NCBI GenBank assembly: GCA_020205615.1
Contig: CM035161.1
Location: 3,216,526-3,280,525 of the forward strand
Length of the DNA stretch: 64,000 bases
From: Panax quinquefolius
Lineage: Eukaryota > Streptophyta > Magnoliopsida > Apiales > Araliaceae
Direction of reading: 5' to 3'
The notes beneath the pieces were generated by a model. That model searched no databases. It was not told where the DNA came from and saw only the letters and a program-made list of their open reading frames with translations. Every line of letters starts with the position of its first letter. Position 1 is the stretch's first letter. Below are positions 35,101 through 51,460 of this stretch, piece after piece. Both the position numbers and the translations under genes were made by a program.

Positions 35101-37460
35101 TTTATAATCTAATAAAAGCGAATAACTTTATAAAAGTATTCTATTTATATAAAAAAATTTACTATGCAAAAACCTTATGCAAGCACTATGCATAATAAAA
35201 TATAATATATTCTAATTATTGTCTAATAAAATAAATAACTTTATAAAATATTACATTTTATATAAAAAAAATTACTATGCAAAACACTATGCATAATAGA
35301 ATATTATATATTCTATTTATAGTCTAATAAAACGAATAACTTTATAAAATTATTACATTTTATATAAAAAGTTTTTACGTTTTTATTACATTAATAATAC
35401 TAATAAAAATAAAAGCGAGTGACTTCTCACGTAAGCATTAATAATCAATATCGTGTGCTTCTTATGCAACCACGTGTATTCATGCTTTTAACACAAAGTG
35501 TTTCAACGAAGATAATCAGTAGAAACTTCCGCCGTTATTTTTATAAAAATATTTTTGTTGTTTTCTCAATCCGACAATAATTTCGTTGTGGGGTCCACCA
35601 ATAATTGTGCCGTCGTACGAATATTTTCCGACACAAAGAATATTCCCCGACCAATCAAATATAATATAACAACTTGCATACTTTGCAAAATTTATAAATA
35701 CTACCCACAACTATAACATTATATCAAATCCACACCATAATATTCAAAAAAATTATTTCAAGAAAATTAAATATTTATTCATAAAATCTGAGTCTCATGC
35801 AGACCCGGTGAATAGTATCCATGAATAGTAAATCGTAAAACAAAAATACCAAGAAAATGATATTCCATGGCGAAAGTACAAAAGAAATGATATCTCATAC
35901 AGTATAATAGAATATCTAAAAGCTAAAATGGATTTTTCATTGTAAATACGCAGAATCCACGATATCGATGATCATTTTCACAATTTAATAAAGAATGAAT
36001 ACAAAGGATCATTCACCATGCATGCAGTAATCCATTGCATGAGTTATTCCAATAGAATAATAAAGAAAAGAATAACAAAAGAATTCACAGGGTGTATGTG
36101 ATAGGCCAGACAAAGCAGGTTATTCAATGTAATAATAAAGAATGGAACCGAATCAAATGCGTAATATGCACAAACAAGCGGGATATTCCAATGTAATAAT
36201 AAAGAATGGAATCAGGTCATGCGTAATATGCACGCAGACGGGATATTCCAAATGTAATAATAAAGAATGAAATAATGTAAGCTCTCTTCATGAATACGAA
36301 AAGAAATAATACCACTTTACTTGTAAGAAGACTAGATCTTTGGAATAGTGAGGTAGCAAACTTCTCTTCTTTCTCTATATAATTTTTCTCTATAATAATT
36401 CTTTCTATAGCTTTAGTGAATTGGTGAGAAATGAAGGAAGAGTGAGCTTCTATTTATAGGAAAATATAGTTTCGATAATCGCTTGCGATTTGGGGCTCAA
36501 AATATTACGAAGATAATATCTTCCTCTTTTCTTCATTTTAATTTAGTCCCGCAAGTATTATTAAACTTGCACCACCTCCCCTAATAGTAAATAATGTGAA
36601 TCAATAGTTCAATCATGTGAATCAATAGTTATAATCATGTGAAAATATGAATTACAGTATAGTACCTTCAACTATACCTCCGTTTTTAACTTAGTCATGC
36701 AAGTATTATCAATCATGCACCACCTCCCCCAATAGTACAAGAATGTGAATTAATAGTACACATATGTGAACAAATAGTTATAATCATATGAATCAATAGC
36801 AATTAATTACTCATTTATTCGGTTAATTACCCGATTGGTCAATATAACCTCTATACATCAATTATTATCGAAATAAATATCGATTTTCACTAGCACTAAT
36901 AATCCCAACACAATGGAATTATCAATTAAATTTTTAATCAACACGAACTTATTCATCATTAATATTATAACTCACAATATTTAACAACCGCGTCGTCGTT
37001 CCAAAAAGGAAGAGGAGCTTTCAGATAAGGATTTCTCCTTATTGGCGCGCAATTAGGTGACCAAACCTCTCCTTTACAGAACTTTTAGACATTGTCAATA
37101 TTGTAAATAATAATATGAATAATTTTGCTGTCTCAATTATTGATTTAATAATATAACATATTATGCAGATGATACTGTGACAATAATTGAATAAATAATA
37201 TGAGAGATATGATGCAAGAATTCTCAGAGTAATAATTGAGTATAATCGAGTGACTTTTACGTAAGCATCAATAATCAATACCTTGCGCTACTATGCAACC
37301 ACGCGTATTAATATACCTTTATCACCGATTATTTATGACAATTTGCTTACTTTGCAAAATTTTTAAATATCACCCTTAACTTTAACCTTTTATCAAATTA
37401 ACTATTTATCAAAATACAAAAAATTGAATAATTTTATTTTATAAAATTCGGGATCTCACA
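32103..37460 (-). mobile_element. Solo long LTR, minus orientation, interrupted by another LTR
   Basis: Starts TGTGACGCCCCC, ends GGATCTCACA, and has an exact 5-bp target duplication aatcc (32098-32102 and 37461-37465). The duplication right at the two LTR ends, with no internal region, shows a true solo LTR made by recombination between the two LTRs of a full element. Without the nested LTR (33296-35800) it is about 2.85 kb. It carries the hairpin array (32640-32890, read on minus) and the TTATTCCA units (36000-36270). Confidence 0.9.
33296..35800 (-). mobile_element. Nested solo LTR of the same family, minus orientation
   Basis: Starts TGTGGCGCCCCAAAATAGG and ends near ATCTGAGTCTCA, about 2.5 kb. 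It has the same internal order as its relatives: gctcaactagccc at 33588, the hairpin array at 33810-34110, TTATTCCA units at 34370-34770, and ttgcatactttgcaaaattt near 35680. On each side the sequence continues the outer LTR. No exact target duplication is visible (catag before, tgcag or gaccc after), so the right limit is uncertain by ~10 bp. Confidence 0.75.
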
Positions 37461-37465
37461 AATCC

Positions 37466-38390
37466 TATGTATCTTGTTTATTTTCAAATTTAGACTTGGA
37501 CTATTAGTCTCATGATTATAAAATGACTTAATAGTCTTGATATTATAATTATAATTATTGGATTATAATCTTAAGATTAATAATTTTAAAATTATAATCT
37601 TATAAATTATAATTCTTGTAAACAAATATAAGTTTAATAAAAATACCTTCAAAATTTGATATTTAATAGAACATTAATATAAATAAAATGTTGGTTAGTA
37701 GTATTTCCTTACTACTTCCTTAATGCTACTGCATCAAGACAAAGACGAGCTTACTGTCTTACTCTGTGATGCGACTGTTACAATTGTCCGCATTATTCCT
37801 AACCACATGTGAAATTAATTTAACATTTTAAAGTTAATTTTAAATTAATATGAATATAGTTAAGTTTTTTAAAATAACAAATATGATTTTATTTATGTTT
37901 TCCTGAAAGAGTTATATTTGTCAAATTAATAAAAATAAATAATTTACCCCTCCCCCCCCCCACCCCCACAAATCACAAAAAAAAATATATTTAATTATTA
38001 ATTAAATAGTGATGATATAACAATGAAATTAGAATGTATTGATAATATTGTGTTGTTTTATATCCTAGTCAATAAAAAAAACTCTTCTATTAAATAAAAA
38101 AATTGTTAATAATTTTATAACAATAATTATGATGTCACATATAATAATTATCCTTAAAAGTTTAAAATGTTGTTAAAATAAATAAAAAATATTATTAAAT
38201 ACCTATTTGTTCCGTCAATATAAATATTAATATGATATTATTAACAAAAAAATAAATTAAATAGGATTTTTACGTCAGATAGAAGGAGTAATTAGTAGTA
38301 TTTTTACATTAATTTATTATAGTTATAAATGTTTTTATTAAAATAAAAAAAAATTATATTAACTTTTTATTTAATATTTTATAGATTAAT

Positions 38391-38448
<58 letters not shown>

Positions 38449-38570
38449 TCTTTCTCATTTTTAAAAATTACAAGTGTTCTTGTTGCGACTTATATTTCTT
38501 AGTATCAAAATGTAAAGATGTGAATTATGTACTGTCAGTGTTAAGGGAGGGAGTGCCAAGAATTAGGGTT
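37466..38570. other. AT-rich intergenic DNA upstream of the carbamoyltransferase gene
   Basis: No gene seen. Contains a poly(C) stretch (about 37947-37969) and a (TA)n run (38396-38440). Confidence 0.6.
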
Positions 38571-38576
38571 TTACAG

Positions 38577-38586
38577 TATATATAAG
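38577..38586 (+). promoter_or_regulatory. TATA box of the ornithine carbamoyltransferase gene
   Basis: TATATATAAG, 74 bp before the start codon at 38660, leaves room for a leader of about 40-45 nt. A repeated cctgaacact motif (38590-38630) follows. Confidence 0.6.
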
Positions 38587-38659
38587 CAGCACCTGAACAC
38601 TTTAACACTACCTGAACACTTGAACACTACTCATCTCACTGTCGTTCACACCGAAACCA

Positions 38660-42588
<3,929 letters not shown>

Positions 42589-43313
42589 TTGGTTCCTACT
42601 TCCCTTTAAGATGTCTAGGAACCCTGGGTGTTTAGATTGTTTTGCGTCTATATTTTCATCTTGCTACTTGACTTGAGTTACTGTAGTCATGGCATTTGGG
42701 ATTTGGACTTGGCAAAGATTTTAAATTTTAGAAATTTAAATGCATGTTTGGATGACAAAGAATTGTGAGGAGAATTTTGAAACATACATTAATTAGAGGG
42801 CATATGTTTTTCGTGTAATTGATGTTTTGGTCATTATATTAGGGATCCATTTTCATCGTGCTTATCGATTTTTTTTTTGTTATAAATGCATTACCATAAT
42901 CGAAAAGAAATTACAAATGATCATTATTTAATATTCTGTCCAAAAAATGTGAATTGAAGTGTTGAGTGGATTAATGGTTAAGATGTGTTAATTATGTGGC
43001 ACAGTGGCAGATTAAATCTTGTCTTATGTGGATCAGGAGGGGAATTTCCCTCTAATTACATTGGCCCCATCAATTGACCTCGTTACATTTGAGGCCAAAA
43101 AAATTTAAAGCGATCATCTGAGTTAAGCAATTTCTTCATAGAGATTTGTGGTTGAAGAAGAAATCTAGTTTGTCTGCAGTAAGTGAAATTTACTCTTAAT
43201 TTCTTCCTATATAAGTTATAGGGGTTTAAGGAAAATTTTGGGTTTTTGATTTTTTGAAATTGATCGGGGATGTAATTAGTAATTTTTGAGTCAAATACCC
43301 TTTAAATAATTAG
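42589..43313. other. 3' flank of OTC, no gene seen
   Basis: AT-rich. It should include the OTC 3' untranslated region. No other feature found. Confidence 0.6.
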
Positions 43314-43315
43314 TA

Positions 43316-43651
43316 CTCCCTCAGTCCTAGAATAAAAGTCCTTATTATTATTTTGGGTAGTCTTATGTTAAATGTCCATTTTTCTTTAATAACCAAACTT
43401 TTACACAATTTTATCTATTATACTCTTAGCATTAAATATCTCATACTTTTCTTATTTTAATTATCTCTCCATATTTAATAAGTAGAATTAGTTATGTGTT
43501 TAAAATATTTTGAATTGAAAAGTTAAAAAGTCACTCTCTCATTTACATTGGAAATGATTAATGAAATATTATTATGGACAATTTTGTCATTTCATTTCTC
43601 TTCTTAATATGTAAAAAGTTCAACAAGACTTATATCCTGGGACGGAGGGAG
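43316..43651. mobile_element. Stowaway-like MITE (336 bp)
   Basis: The ends CTCCCTCAGTCCTAGAATAA and, reverse complemented, CTCCCTCCGTCCCAGGATAT are inverted repeats flanked by TA (43314-43315 and 43652-43653). CTCCCTCCGTCCC ends with a TA duplication are the mark of Stowaway (Tc1/mariner) elements. No coding capacity. Confidence 0.88.
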
Positions 43652-43674
43652 TAATATATAGATAACCTCCAATC

Positions 43675-44015
43675 CTTAGATCATAGTTTTATGATTGTAG
43701 AGTGAATTCTTAAATTGTAGAATGACTTTACGATATTAAAATTCAGTGTAGAAATGTAGATTGAATTTTCAGAAATGTAGACTGAATTCTCATATCGTAT
43801 AATGAATTATCAGATCGTAGAATGACTTGATTTCAAATAAAACGTTTTAATTTTTCTGTGTAGAAAAAAGTGAATTTTTATATCGTAGAATGACTCAACT
43901 CTACGATATTAATACTTTTAAAAACGTAGAGTGAATCTTCATATTGTAGAGTGAAACGTAGTACGTTTTTACACTAAAGTATGGTATTGTAGAGTTAAGT
44001 TACTCTACGTTGTCC
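43675..44015. repeat. Degenerate repeats of a GTAGARTGA core
   Basis: About ten irregularly spaced copies of tcatatcgtagaatga-like words (gtagagtgaattc, gtagaatgactt, gtagactgaattctc, and so on), spaced mostly 20-50 bp. Inverted partners such as actctacgat are interspersed (43898-43906, 44000). Origin unknown. Confidence 0.6.
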
Positions 44016-45579
44016 TTTTAAAAAATTCTACAGATGAGATATTGTCTTTATAGAAACAAATGTGCACTTGATCATGATCTCATACAATTAATATAAACAT
44101 ATCAATAACTATGTCCACAGTAAGTACTAAATATTATCAAACATTTAGAAAGTATGTCAGGCTTAAAATCTTTTAGGCTGGACTAAATTGAAAAACACAA
44201 TAATTTAATTTAATTTTATAGGCATTATAATCACAATTTACATGTGCACAGTAACGAATTTTATCATTTTTTTGGACGAAATATTGAATAATGATCATTT
44301 TATAATTTTTTTCGAGTATAGTAATGTGCTTGTAACAAGAAAAAAGATTCGATAACTACAATAAAAATCGATCTCTAGTGCAGTAATTAAAATATCAATT
44401 AACCCTATGTGTTATTGTTAGACTTCTAGGATACATCTGTTCAAAAATGATGGATGAGATATAATTATTTTTAATTATTTTTATCAATTTAATATTATTT
44501 ATATTTTATTTCATGATTAAACCATTATTTAATTTCATGCATTGTGTTTTATCATTTTTAAGGTAAATTGATGATGAATTATAATGTAAATAGAGATGTG
44601 GTATCAAATTAGAAATAACAAATATAGTCCATATAAATTAAATAACTGACTTAATTATTGGATAAAATAATTTAAAATGATAAATTTTTTTAATACAAAT
44701 AGTCATTCTACTTATTATTTTTACAAATAAACGTAGTATAGGGTATTTCAAATAAAAAAAATAAAAATAAAATAGCCCTATGCTTTTTTCTTTTCTCGTG
44801 AGAAGATTGAATTAAATTTAGTAGCAATTTCTCTAGATAACTCGGCTACTATTGTAGTACTGCTGCATTAACTAGTTTACATCAATGTTTTCGGACCGAA
44901 TTGGTCATCGAACTAGAAAAATTAACAGGTGGATGGATTACTGTTTAACTGTTACTGAATTGATGATATCATAAATATATAAAAATATATATTATTAGTA
45001 CTTATTTTTTTTTAAAAATCTTATTTTTTATGAATTAAAATATAATAAAATTGAGTTATAATATTATTAAAAGTGGTTAATTTTAATAATAAAAAAAATT
45101 GGTACAAAAAAATTATTAAAAAATAATTAAAACTGGTTCACTGAATCAACTTAATTGATTTTATCGGTTGAACAATCGATTCGACTGATGGTCAATCGAT
45201 TCAATTCAGATTTTGACCAATAATTGGTCCAATCCATATTGGAGTGCCGACCGTTTCTGATTTTAACCGATTCAACCACCGGTCCGATTCAAGTTTAACA
45301 ACCTTGGTTTACAGTTTAACGCTTTTGTCAAGGTCTTCATTTTTAAATATTAGATTTAAGTTTTTATTGTTCTATAATTTTTTAAAAATTATCCTAATTT
45401 TAAGTATGAAAATATTTTTTAAAAAATACAAAATTATAATTTGGAACAAAAAAGATACAAAATTAAAACGTACACTATTTTTTTTAATAAATAAATTCAT
45501 CAAACTTAATATTTTAATGCAAAGTCGGTAGTACTACATTGAAGGAACTATACTTATCATGAATTGCAAATGTCTAACA
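44016..45579. other. AT-rich intergenic DNA with a possible old DNA transposon
   Basis: No gene. About 44880-45310 starts with acatcaatgttttcggaccg and ends with ccggtccgattcaagttta. Reverse complemented, the end has cggaccggtggttgaa, so the termini are partly inverted, and internal copies of gattcaa and aatcgatt occur. A degenerate non-autonomous DNA element is possible; no target duplication was established. Confidence 0.35.
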
Positions 45580-45783
45580 TCTATATAATAAAACAGAACC
45601 CATTTTGAATCTTTCATTTGACAAAGCACAAGGATGGTTCAGATTCATTCTAACTTAATCCTTCCAACTTAATCTAAAAGCTCATATTTCTTCCCGCCTA
45701 AATCAAATTCACCCCTACACCCTACTCTCTCTCATGTTCACACACAAAATCTTTCTCTCTTCTCTCTTCTTCACACACAAACA

Positions 45784-46131
45784 AATAATAATAATAATAA
45801 TTATTATTATTATCATAATAGTACTACTACTAATAATAGTAATAATAATAATTATTATAATAATATTAATATTAATTATAATAGTACTACTACTACTAAT
45901 AATAATATAATAATAATAATTATTATTATTATAATAATTATAATAATAGTAATAGTAATAGTAGTAATAATAATAATTATAATAGTACTACTACTACTAA
46001 TAGTAATAATAATAATTATTATAATAATATTAATATTAATTATAATAGTACTACTACTACTAATAATAATAATAATAATTATTATTATTATTATTTTTAT
46101 AATAATTATAATAATAGTAATAGTAATAGTA

Positions 46132-46183
<52 letters not shown>

Positions 46184-46199
46184 CAACAACAAGAACAAT
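45784..46199. repeat. Long imperfect (AAT)n/(ATT)n tract, left part
   Basis: Runs of AAT, ATT and AGT trinucleotides with local mirror and inverted symmetry, ending in AAC repeats. It is the target of retrotransposon A; the other half of the tract is at 60752-61079. A 128-codon minus frame rich in Ile is a translated microsatellite. Confidence 0.9.
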
Positions 46200-48665
46200 T
46201 GTGACGCTTCTAAAATGTATATACACAACACCCATTTTGAAGTCGCCAAATATAACATACATGAAAGCAAACTATAACTTCAATAATACAATTGTCGTGT
46301 AAAATCGACAACACACATAACGTGAGTTTAAATACAAATATTGTCTTCTGATAATATCAACACTCAAATAAGTCCTCATTACAATTATTTATACACTAGT
46401 TTACAGAAATAGTGAGGACTGTTAAAACATCTTTCTAGAACCATCACTCCATACCCCGACTTGATCATGCTATGTTCTCACTTTCTGAGAAAAAAAATGG
46501 AACAAAAAGGAAAAGGGTGAGCTCAACTAGCCCAATAAAATATATTATGACTAAGATAATATACAACAAATTATCATTAGTCTTCAACAGGGAAAAATCT
46601 GATAGAATATAATAGACAACAAGTTTTAGATCAATATTCTGCAGCAAAAACAACAATCCATTAGAAGAGTCACGTAGAGAATGAATTCTACTATCTTCTA
46701 AGATTTAAAAGTTCATCATCAATATTTTATCCATGTAACAACAATCAATATTCATCTTTAATCAAATATTCATCTTTGCACTACAAGCCAAAGATATTCA
46801 TTTATATCACCAGTTGGTCATGTTCATCTCAACACCTGCTCATCTTTGCACTACTTGGGCCAAAGATATTCATCGATTAATCATTCATCTTTGCACTGTG
46901 CCAAAGATATTCAATAATATCATCATTTAAGACCGAGGATGATGAAAATATTTTAAAAAAAGCGAATCCGGTGAGGCGGAAGGACAAATTTTAGGATTCA
47001 GTATAACAGTTTATCCAAGATCAATAATACTTCATAATAACCAATTGTGAAGCAGAATTCAAAAATAACGATCAAAACATGGATACAATCAAAGATAGTA
47101 GCCAAAATAGACATCTTGAACAAAAAGAAAAATTTTCATTTTTCGGTGAATAGTGCCGTATACGTGAATAGTAATCCCGACACAAAAAGTTCCAAATTTG
47201 ATTAAAAAGTTCAAACCAATATTTCGGTATAATGATATTGAAGAAAATATTATCATTTAAGAAGAAAATAACATCCCTTACCTCAAAAGTCGAAGAAAAC
47301 TTATACCGAACAGCAACTCTCAAAGTATCAAAATACTCACAAAAATACGCTCGATAATCTAGAGAGAAAGAAAACTTGTTTCTGGTGTGATTTTCAATTC
47401 TAACCTAAGCGTCTATTTATAGGAAAATGCTAGAACGCCAAAGGAGACTAAAATAATAAAATATTATTATTTCATTTTTTTCATTCTATGCACACTTTAT
47501 TGAAAATCAAGGCCAGCCATCTTTAAACCAAATTGGCAGCCCACATGTTATAAAACAAAAGTGGGTCCCACCCATAATTTTAATAAAAATTATTTTATTT
47601 TTCGAAACTTTAACAATTCATAGAAAATAGCCCGTTTATCAGAAAAATACGAATTTTATGTCCATTCCAAACGAAATCGAATTCTCTACAACTTTGTAGC
47701 TTTGAGTTTTATCAAATTCCAAACCAAAAATATCCGAAATCCACAAACGGATGATTTTTAATTCCTCCATTCTGATAAAATACTGATAAAATACCTCAGC
47801 ATTAATTCTTTCATTTATAACCACATAAATAAATCCATCATTTATATCCACATCAAATAAATATTTTCTTATCATATAAATCAATAATTAATTATTCACA
47901 AATAATATTACAAAATCACAATTATAACAACAAAGGTAGTTTTTCGGAAAGAGGGCTTTCAATAAAGATTTTCTCCTTCTTTAGCGCAGCGCCAATTAGG
48001 TGACCAAACCTCTCCTTGACAGAATTTTCTAGACATTGCCAATAATGCTATCTAATAATATTATTCAAATAATATGAATTATTGATCTGATAATGGGAAA
48101 TACTGTGCAGTGACAATTATTGAAACAACAATAATATAAACTATCAACGCAACAATTATTGAATCAATAAAATAAAATATTGAACAATAACTACTATAAC
48201 AATTATTGAGTAGTGCCTTCTTACGTACGAATCAATAATCAATAAATCTTTAATGTCTGGTAATACCGCGCGCTACTTATGCCACCACGCGTATTCATCA
48301 GTATTTTAACCACACCGGTAACCCAGCAGTGTTAACGGTAACAACTACGCCGTTATTTATAAAAACTCAAACTTTGTCATTTTCTTCATCCAAGCCAGTT
48401 ATTCCAAGTTATGGAGCCCACAATTATCTGCTACTGTCGCATGCGGATATTCCAAAACAAAAAAGAATATTCCACGACCAAACGAATATTCCACGACCAA
48501 ACGAATATTCCCCGACAAAAGGAATATTTTATAACCACTTACTTATTTTGTAAAATTTGCACATTTCACCCATAACCAAAGTATTATATCAAATTAACCC
48601 TTATTAATTTAGAATAATGAATAGAGAAAAATTTAATTTTATTTATAATAAGTTGGGGTCTTACA
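46200..48665 (-). repeat. 3' LTR of element A (2.47 kb)
   Basis: Contains the hairpin array (46740-46930 on minus), the gctcaactagccc block and ends at TTACA before the polypurine tract (AAGGAGGGGAGG on the minus strand, 48679-48668). It matches 53508-55279 plus 60649-60751. Confidence 0.88.
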
Positions 48666-48676
48666 ACCTCCCCTCC

Positions 48677-50227
48677 TTATAAAATTTCGTCCTCGAAATT
48701 GACGTACGTACCTGGTGTTTCGAATAGGTGAGGGTACCTCGCTTTCATTTCTGATTCCAACTCCCAGGTCATTTCTTCAATAGCATGGTTCCTCCACAAA
48801 ACCTTAACTTGTGATATAACCTTGGTGCGTAGGACATGCTTTTTTCTATCCAAGATCTTAACAGGTACCTCCTCGTATGTTAAATCTTCGGCTATCTCGT
48901 CTGGTTCTAACGCAATAATGTGGTTCGGGTCTTTCATATATTTATGAAGCATAGATATGTGGAAAACATTATGAACACGAAACATACTTGGAGGTAATGC
49001 GAGTCTATAGTCCACCTTTCCTATTCGGTCAAGAATCTCAAATGGACCAACAAACCTTTGATTAAGCTTTCTTCTATTTCCAAATCTTGTAACTCCCTTC
49101 CATGGAGTAATACGTAAGAATACATGATCCCCAATATTAAATTCAACGTCCTTTCGATGAAGATCAGCATAACTCTTTTGTCGATCTTGTGAGGTTTGAA
49201 TACATTGTCGAATCATTTGGATCTTTTCTGTAGTCATGCGTACCAATTTCGGTCCCAACAAAGTTGCTTCACCCACCTCGTCCCAACATACTGGAGAACG
49301 ACACTTTCGTCCATACAACACCTCGAACGGAGCCATGCCTATACTTGCTTGATAATTGTTGTTGTAGGAGAATTCCACCAGTGGCAAGTACTTATCCCAA
49401 CTTCCTTTGAAATCTAGAACACAGAGTCTTAATAGATCTTTAAGGGTTTGAATAGTCCTTTCCGATTGCCCGTCCGTTTGAAGATGGTATGCTGAAATGA
49501 ATCGTAAATCCGTGCCCATAGCTTTCTGTAGGCTAACCCAAAATCTTGAAGTGAATCTCGGGTCACGATCCAAAACTATGGATACTGGCATGCCATGCAA
49601 TCTCACAATCTCATTCAAGTACATACGAGCAAGACGTTCAAGGGAATAAGTCTCACGTATAGGCAAGAAATGAGCAGACTTGGCTAATCTATCAACAATA
49701 ACCAAAATCGCATCTATGCCTTGAGAAACTTTGGAAAGATCTGTAACGAAATCCATGGTAATGTGTTCCCACTTCCATTTCGGAATCTCAAGTGGTTGCA
49801 ATGGACCCTTTGGCACTTGATGCTCTGCCTTTACACGTTGACAGGTTAAACACCTCGAGATAAACTCCGCGATCTCTCTCTTCATATTGTTCCACCAAAA
49901 TGTGTGTCGAATATCATGATACATTTTAGTACTCCAAGGATGGATTGCAAACGGGGTGTTGTATGCCTCCATCATGATTCTATGCTTTAAGTCAGAATCG
50001 TTAGGAACGCAAAGTTTAGAGTTGACTTGAAGTATTCCTTCTTCATCGATTCTTGCTTCTGGAATAACTCCTTCTTGCACTTTCTTCTTCATACGCATCA
50101 GCCCCAGGTCCGTAGCTTGAGCAGCTTTAACTTTATCGATTAAAGTCGGTTCTAATCGAATATTCGCCATCATCACATGGGTCCCTGGAGTCTTTAATTC
50201 TATCTCCATCCTTTGTAAGTCATACAA
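48677..50227 (-). CDS. Integrase of element A, open reading frame of 516 codons
   Basis: An uninterrupted C-terminal piece of the polyprotein. The HHCC zinc region (H...H...CLTCQRV) is at about residues 97-132. The catalytic core has Asp in MDFV (about 159), Asp in VLDRDPRF (about 220) and Glu in GQSERTIQ (about 257). The GPFEILDRIG and chromodomain-like VKVLWRNH...ERATWELE-type blocks follow (seen here as EEMTWELE) up to the stop just before the PPT. The Met at 50227 is internal to the polyprotein and probably not a true start. The product would join viral-type cDNA to host DNA. It is the only long intact reading frame among the window's mobile elements, but upstream frames are broken, so it could act only in trans. 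Confidence 0.88.
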   Translation of the reverse strand: MYDLQRMEIELKTPGTHVMMANIRLEPTLIDKVKAAQATDLGLMRMKKKVQEGVIPEARIDEEGILQVNSKLCVPNDSDLKHRIMMEAYNTPFAIHPWSTKMYHDIRHTFWWNNMKREIAEFISRCLTCQRVKAEHQVPKGPLQPLEIPKWKWEHITMDFVTDLSKVSQGIDAILVIVDRLAKSAHFLPIRETYSLERLARMYLNEIVRLHGMPVSIVLDRDPRFTSRFWVSLQKAMGTDLRFISAYHLQTDGQSERTIQTLKDLLRLCVLDFKGSWDKYLPLVEFSYNNNYQASIGMAPFEVLYGRKCRSPVCWDEVGEATLLGPKLVRMTTEKIQMIRQCIQTSQDRQKSYADLHRKDVEFNIGDHVFLRITPWKGVTRFGNRRKLNQRFVGPFEILDRIGKVDYRLALPPSMFRVHNVFHISMLHKYMKDPNHIIALEPDEIAEDLTYEEVPVKILDRKKHVLRTKVISQVKVLWRNHAIEEMTWELESEMKARYPHLFETPGTYVNFEDEIL

Positions 50228-51460
50228 AATGGGCCTTTATGTTGACAATATCGCACTCGTACTCGCATATGATATTCTACTCAATGCGTCAGCTACTACG
50301 TTCGCTTTTCCAGGATGATATTGAATAGTGTGATCATAATCTTTCAACAGCTCAAGCCAACGTCATTGCCGCATGTTGAGTTCTTTTTGGGTGAAGAAAT
50401 ATTTGAGGCTTTTATGGTCCGTATAAATCTCCACTTTCTCCCCATACAGGTAGTGTCTCCAGATTTTCAACGCGAAAACGACTGCTACCAACTCCAGATC
50501 ATGAGTAAGATAATTCCTCTTATATTCTTTGAGTTGTCGTGAGGCATAGGCTATGACTTTCCCATGTTGCATGAGAACACATCCTAACCCTTAGCCTGAA
50601 GCATCGCTATAGATAACAAATCCATCCGTATTCGGATGGTATTGCGAACAGTCTTGAAATGAGTCTCTTCTTAAGCTCTTAAACTCTTCTCGCATTCTTC
50701 GCTCCATATTTAATTTTGTATCTTTCCGAGTCATTTGAGTTATCTGAGTAGCGATTCGAGAAAATCCTTCCACGAATCTCCGATAATAACCATTTAAGCC
50801 CGTAAAGCTACGCACTTGGCCACCGACTTGGTTGCTCCCAACTTCAGATTGCTTCAATCTTCGCCAGTCAACAGATACTCCATGTTTTGACACCACGCGT
50901 GCCCAAGGAAGGCTACTTCCTCAAGCCGTAATCGCAGATTTCTTCACTTGGCATATAGCTTGTTTTCACGAAGCCTTTCTAGTATCGACTTCAAATGGTG
51001 CTCATGATCTTCACGGCTTTTGGAATAAATGAGGATGTCATCAATAAAGACAACAACAACGAACTTATCCAAATATTCCTTGAATACTCGGTTCATCATA
51101 TCAATGAAAAAAGAGGAGCATTAGTCAATCCAAAAGACATGACTAAGAATTTATAATGCCCATACCGAAGTTCTCGGCGGTCTTTGAATATCCTCGCTTT
51201 TAATCTTCAAATTGATGATATCCGTAATCTAAGATCGATCTTTGAAAAGAATTGTGCTCCTTGCAATCGGGTCAAACAGTCATCAATGCAAGGTAACGGA
51301 TACTATTCTTAATGGTGACATGGTTTAATTTCGGTAGCTAATACAAAGTCGATACTCTCCGTCTTTCTTCTTTACAAATAAAACAGAGCACCCCAAGGAG
51401 ATGTCTTAGGACTTAATGAAACCGATGTCTAATAACTCTTGTAGTTGGACTTTTAACTCC
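50228..51460 (-). pseudogene. Reverse transcriptase and RNase H of element A (broken)
   Basis: On the minus strand, fragments of RT (an [11 protein letters not shown] catalytic block near 51050-51015), then LNGYYRRFVEGFSRIAT near 50820-50760, then RNase H ([18 protein letters not shown] and [20 protein letters not shown] at 50572-50363) are spread over different frames. At least one in-frame TAA (within the SDASG block, near 50594) and several frameshifts break it. The remaining part to 50228 contains [18 protein letters not shown] sequence. Confidence 0.85.

Noticed and set aside
38210..38300. Another Stowaway MITE near tccgtcaat and gaaggagtaa
   Set aside because: The ends do not form a convincing inverted repeat and no TA pair flanks matching termini.
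45876..46262. 128-codon minus-strand frame rich in Ile and Ser
   Set aside because: It is the translation of an (AAT)n/(AGT)n microsatellite.
48329..48553. A plus-strand frame with a PKQKRIFHDQ repeat
   Set aside because: It lies in A's 3' LTR and translates its short gaatattcc repeats; no evidence for a gene.
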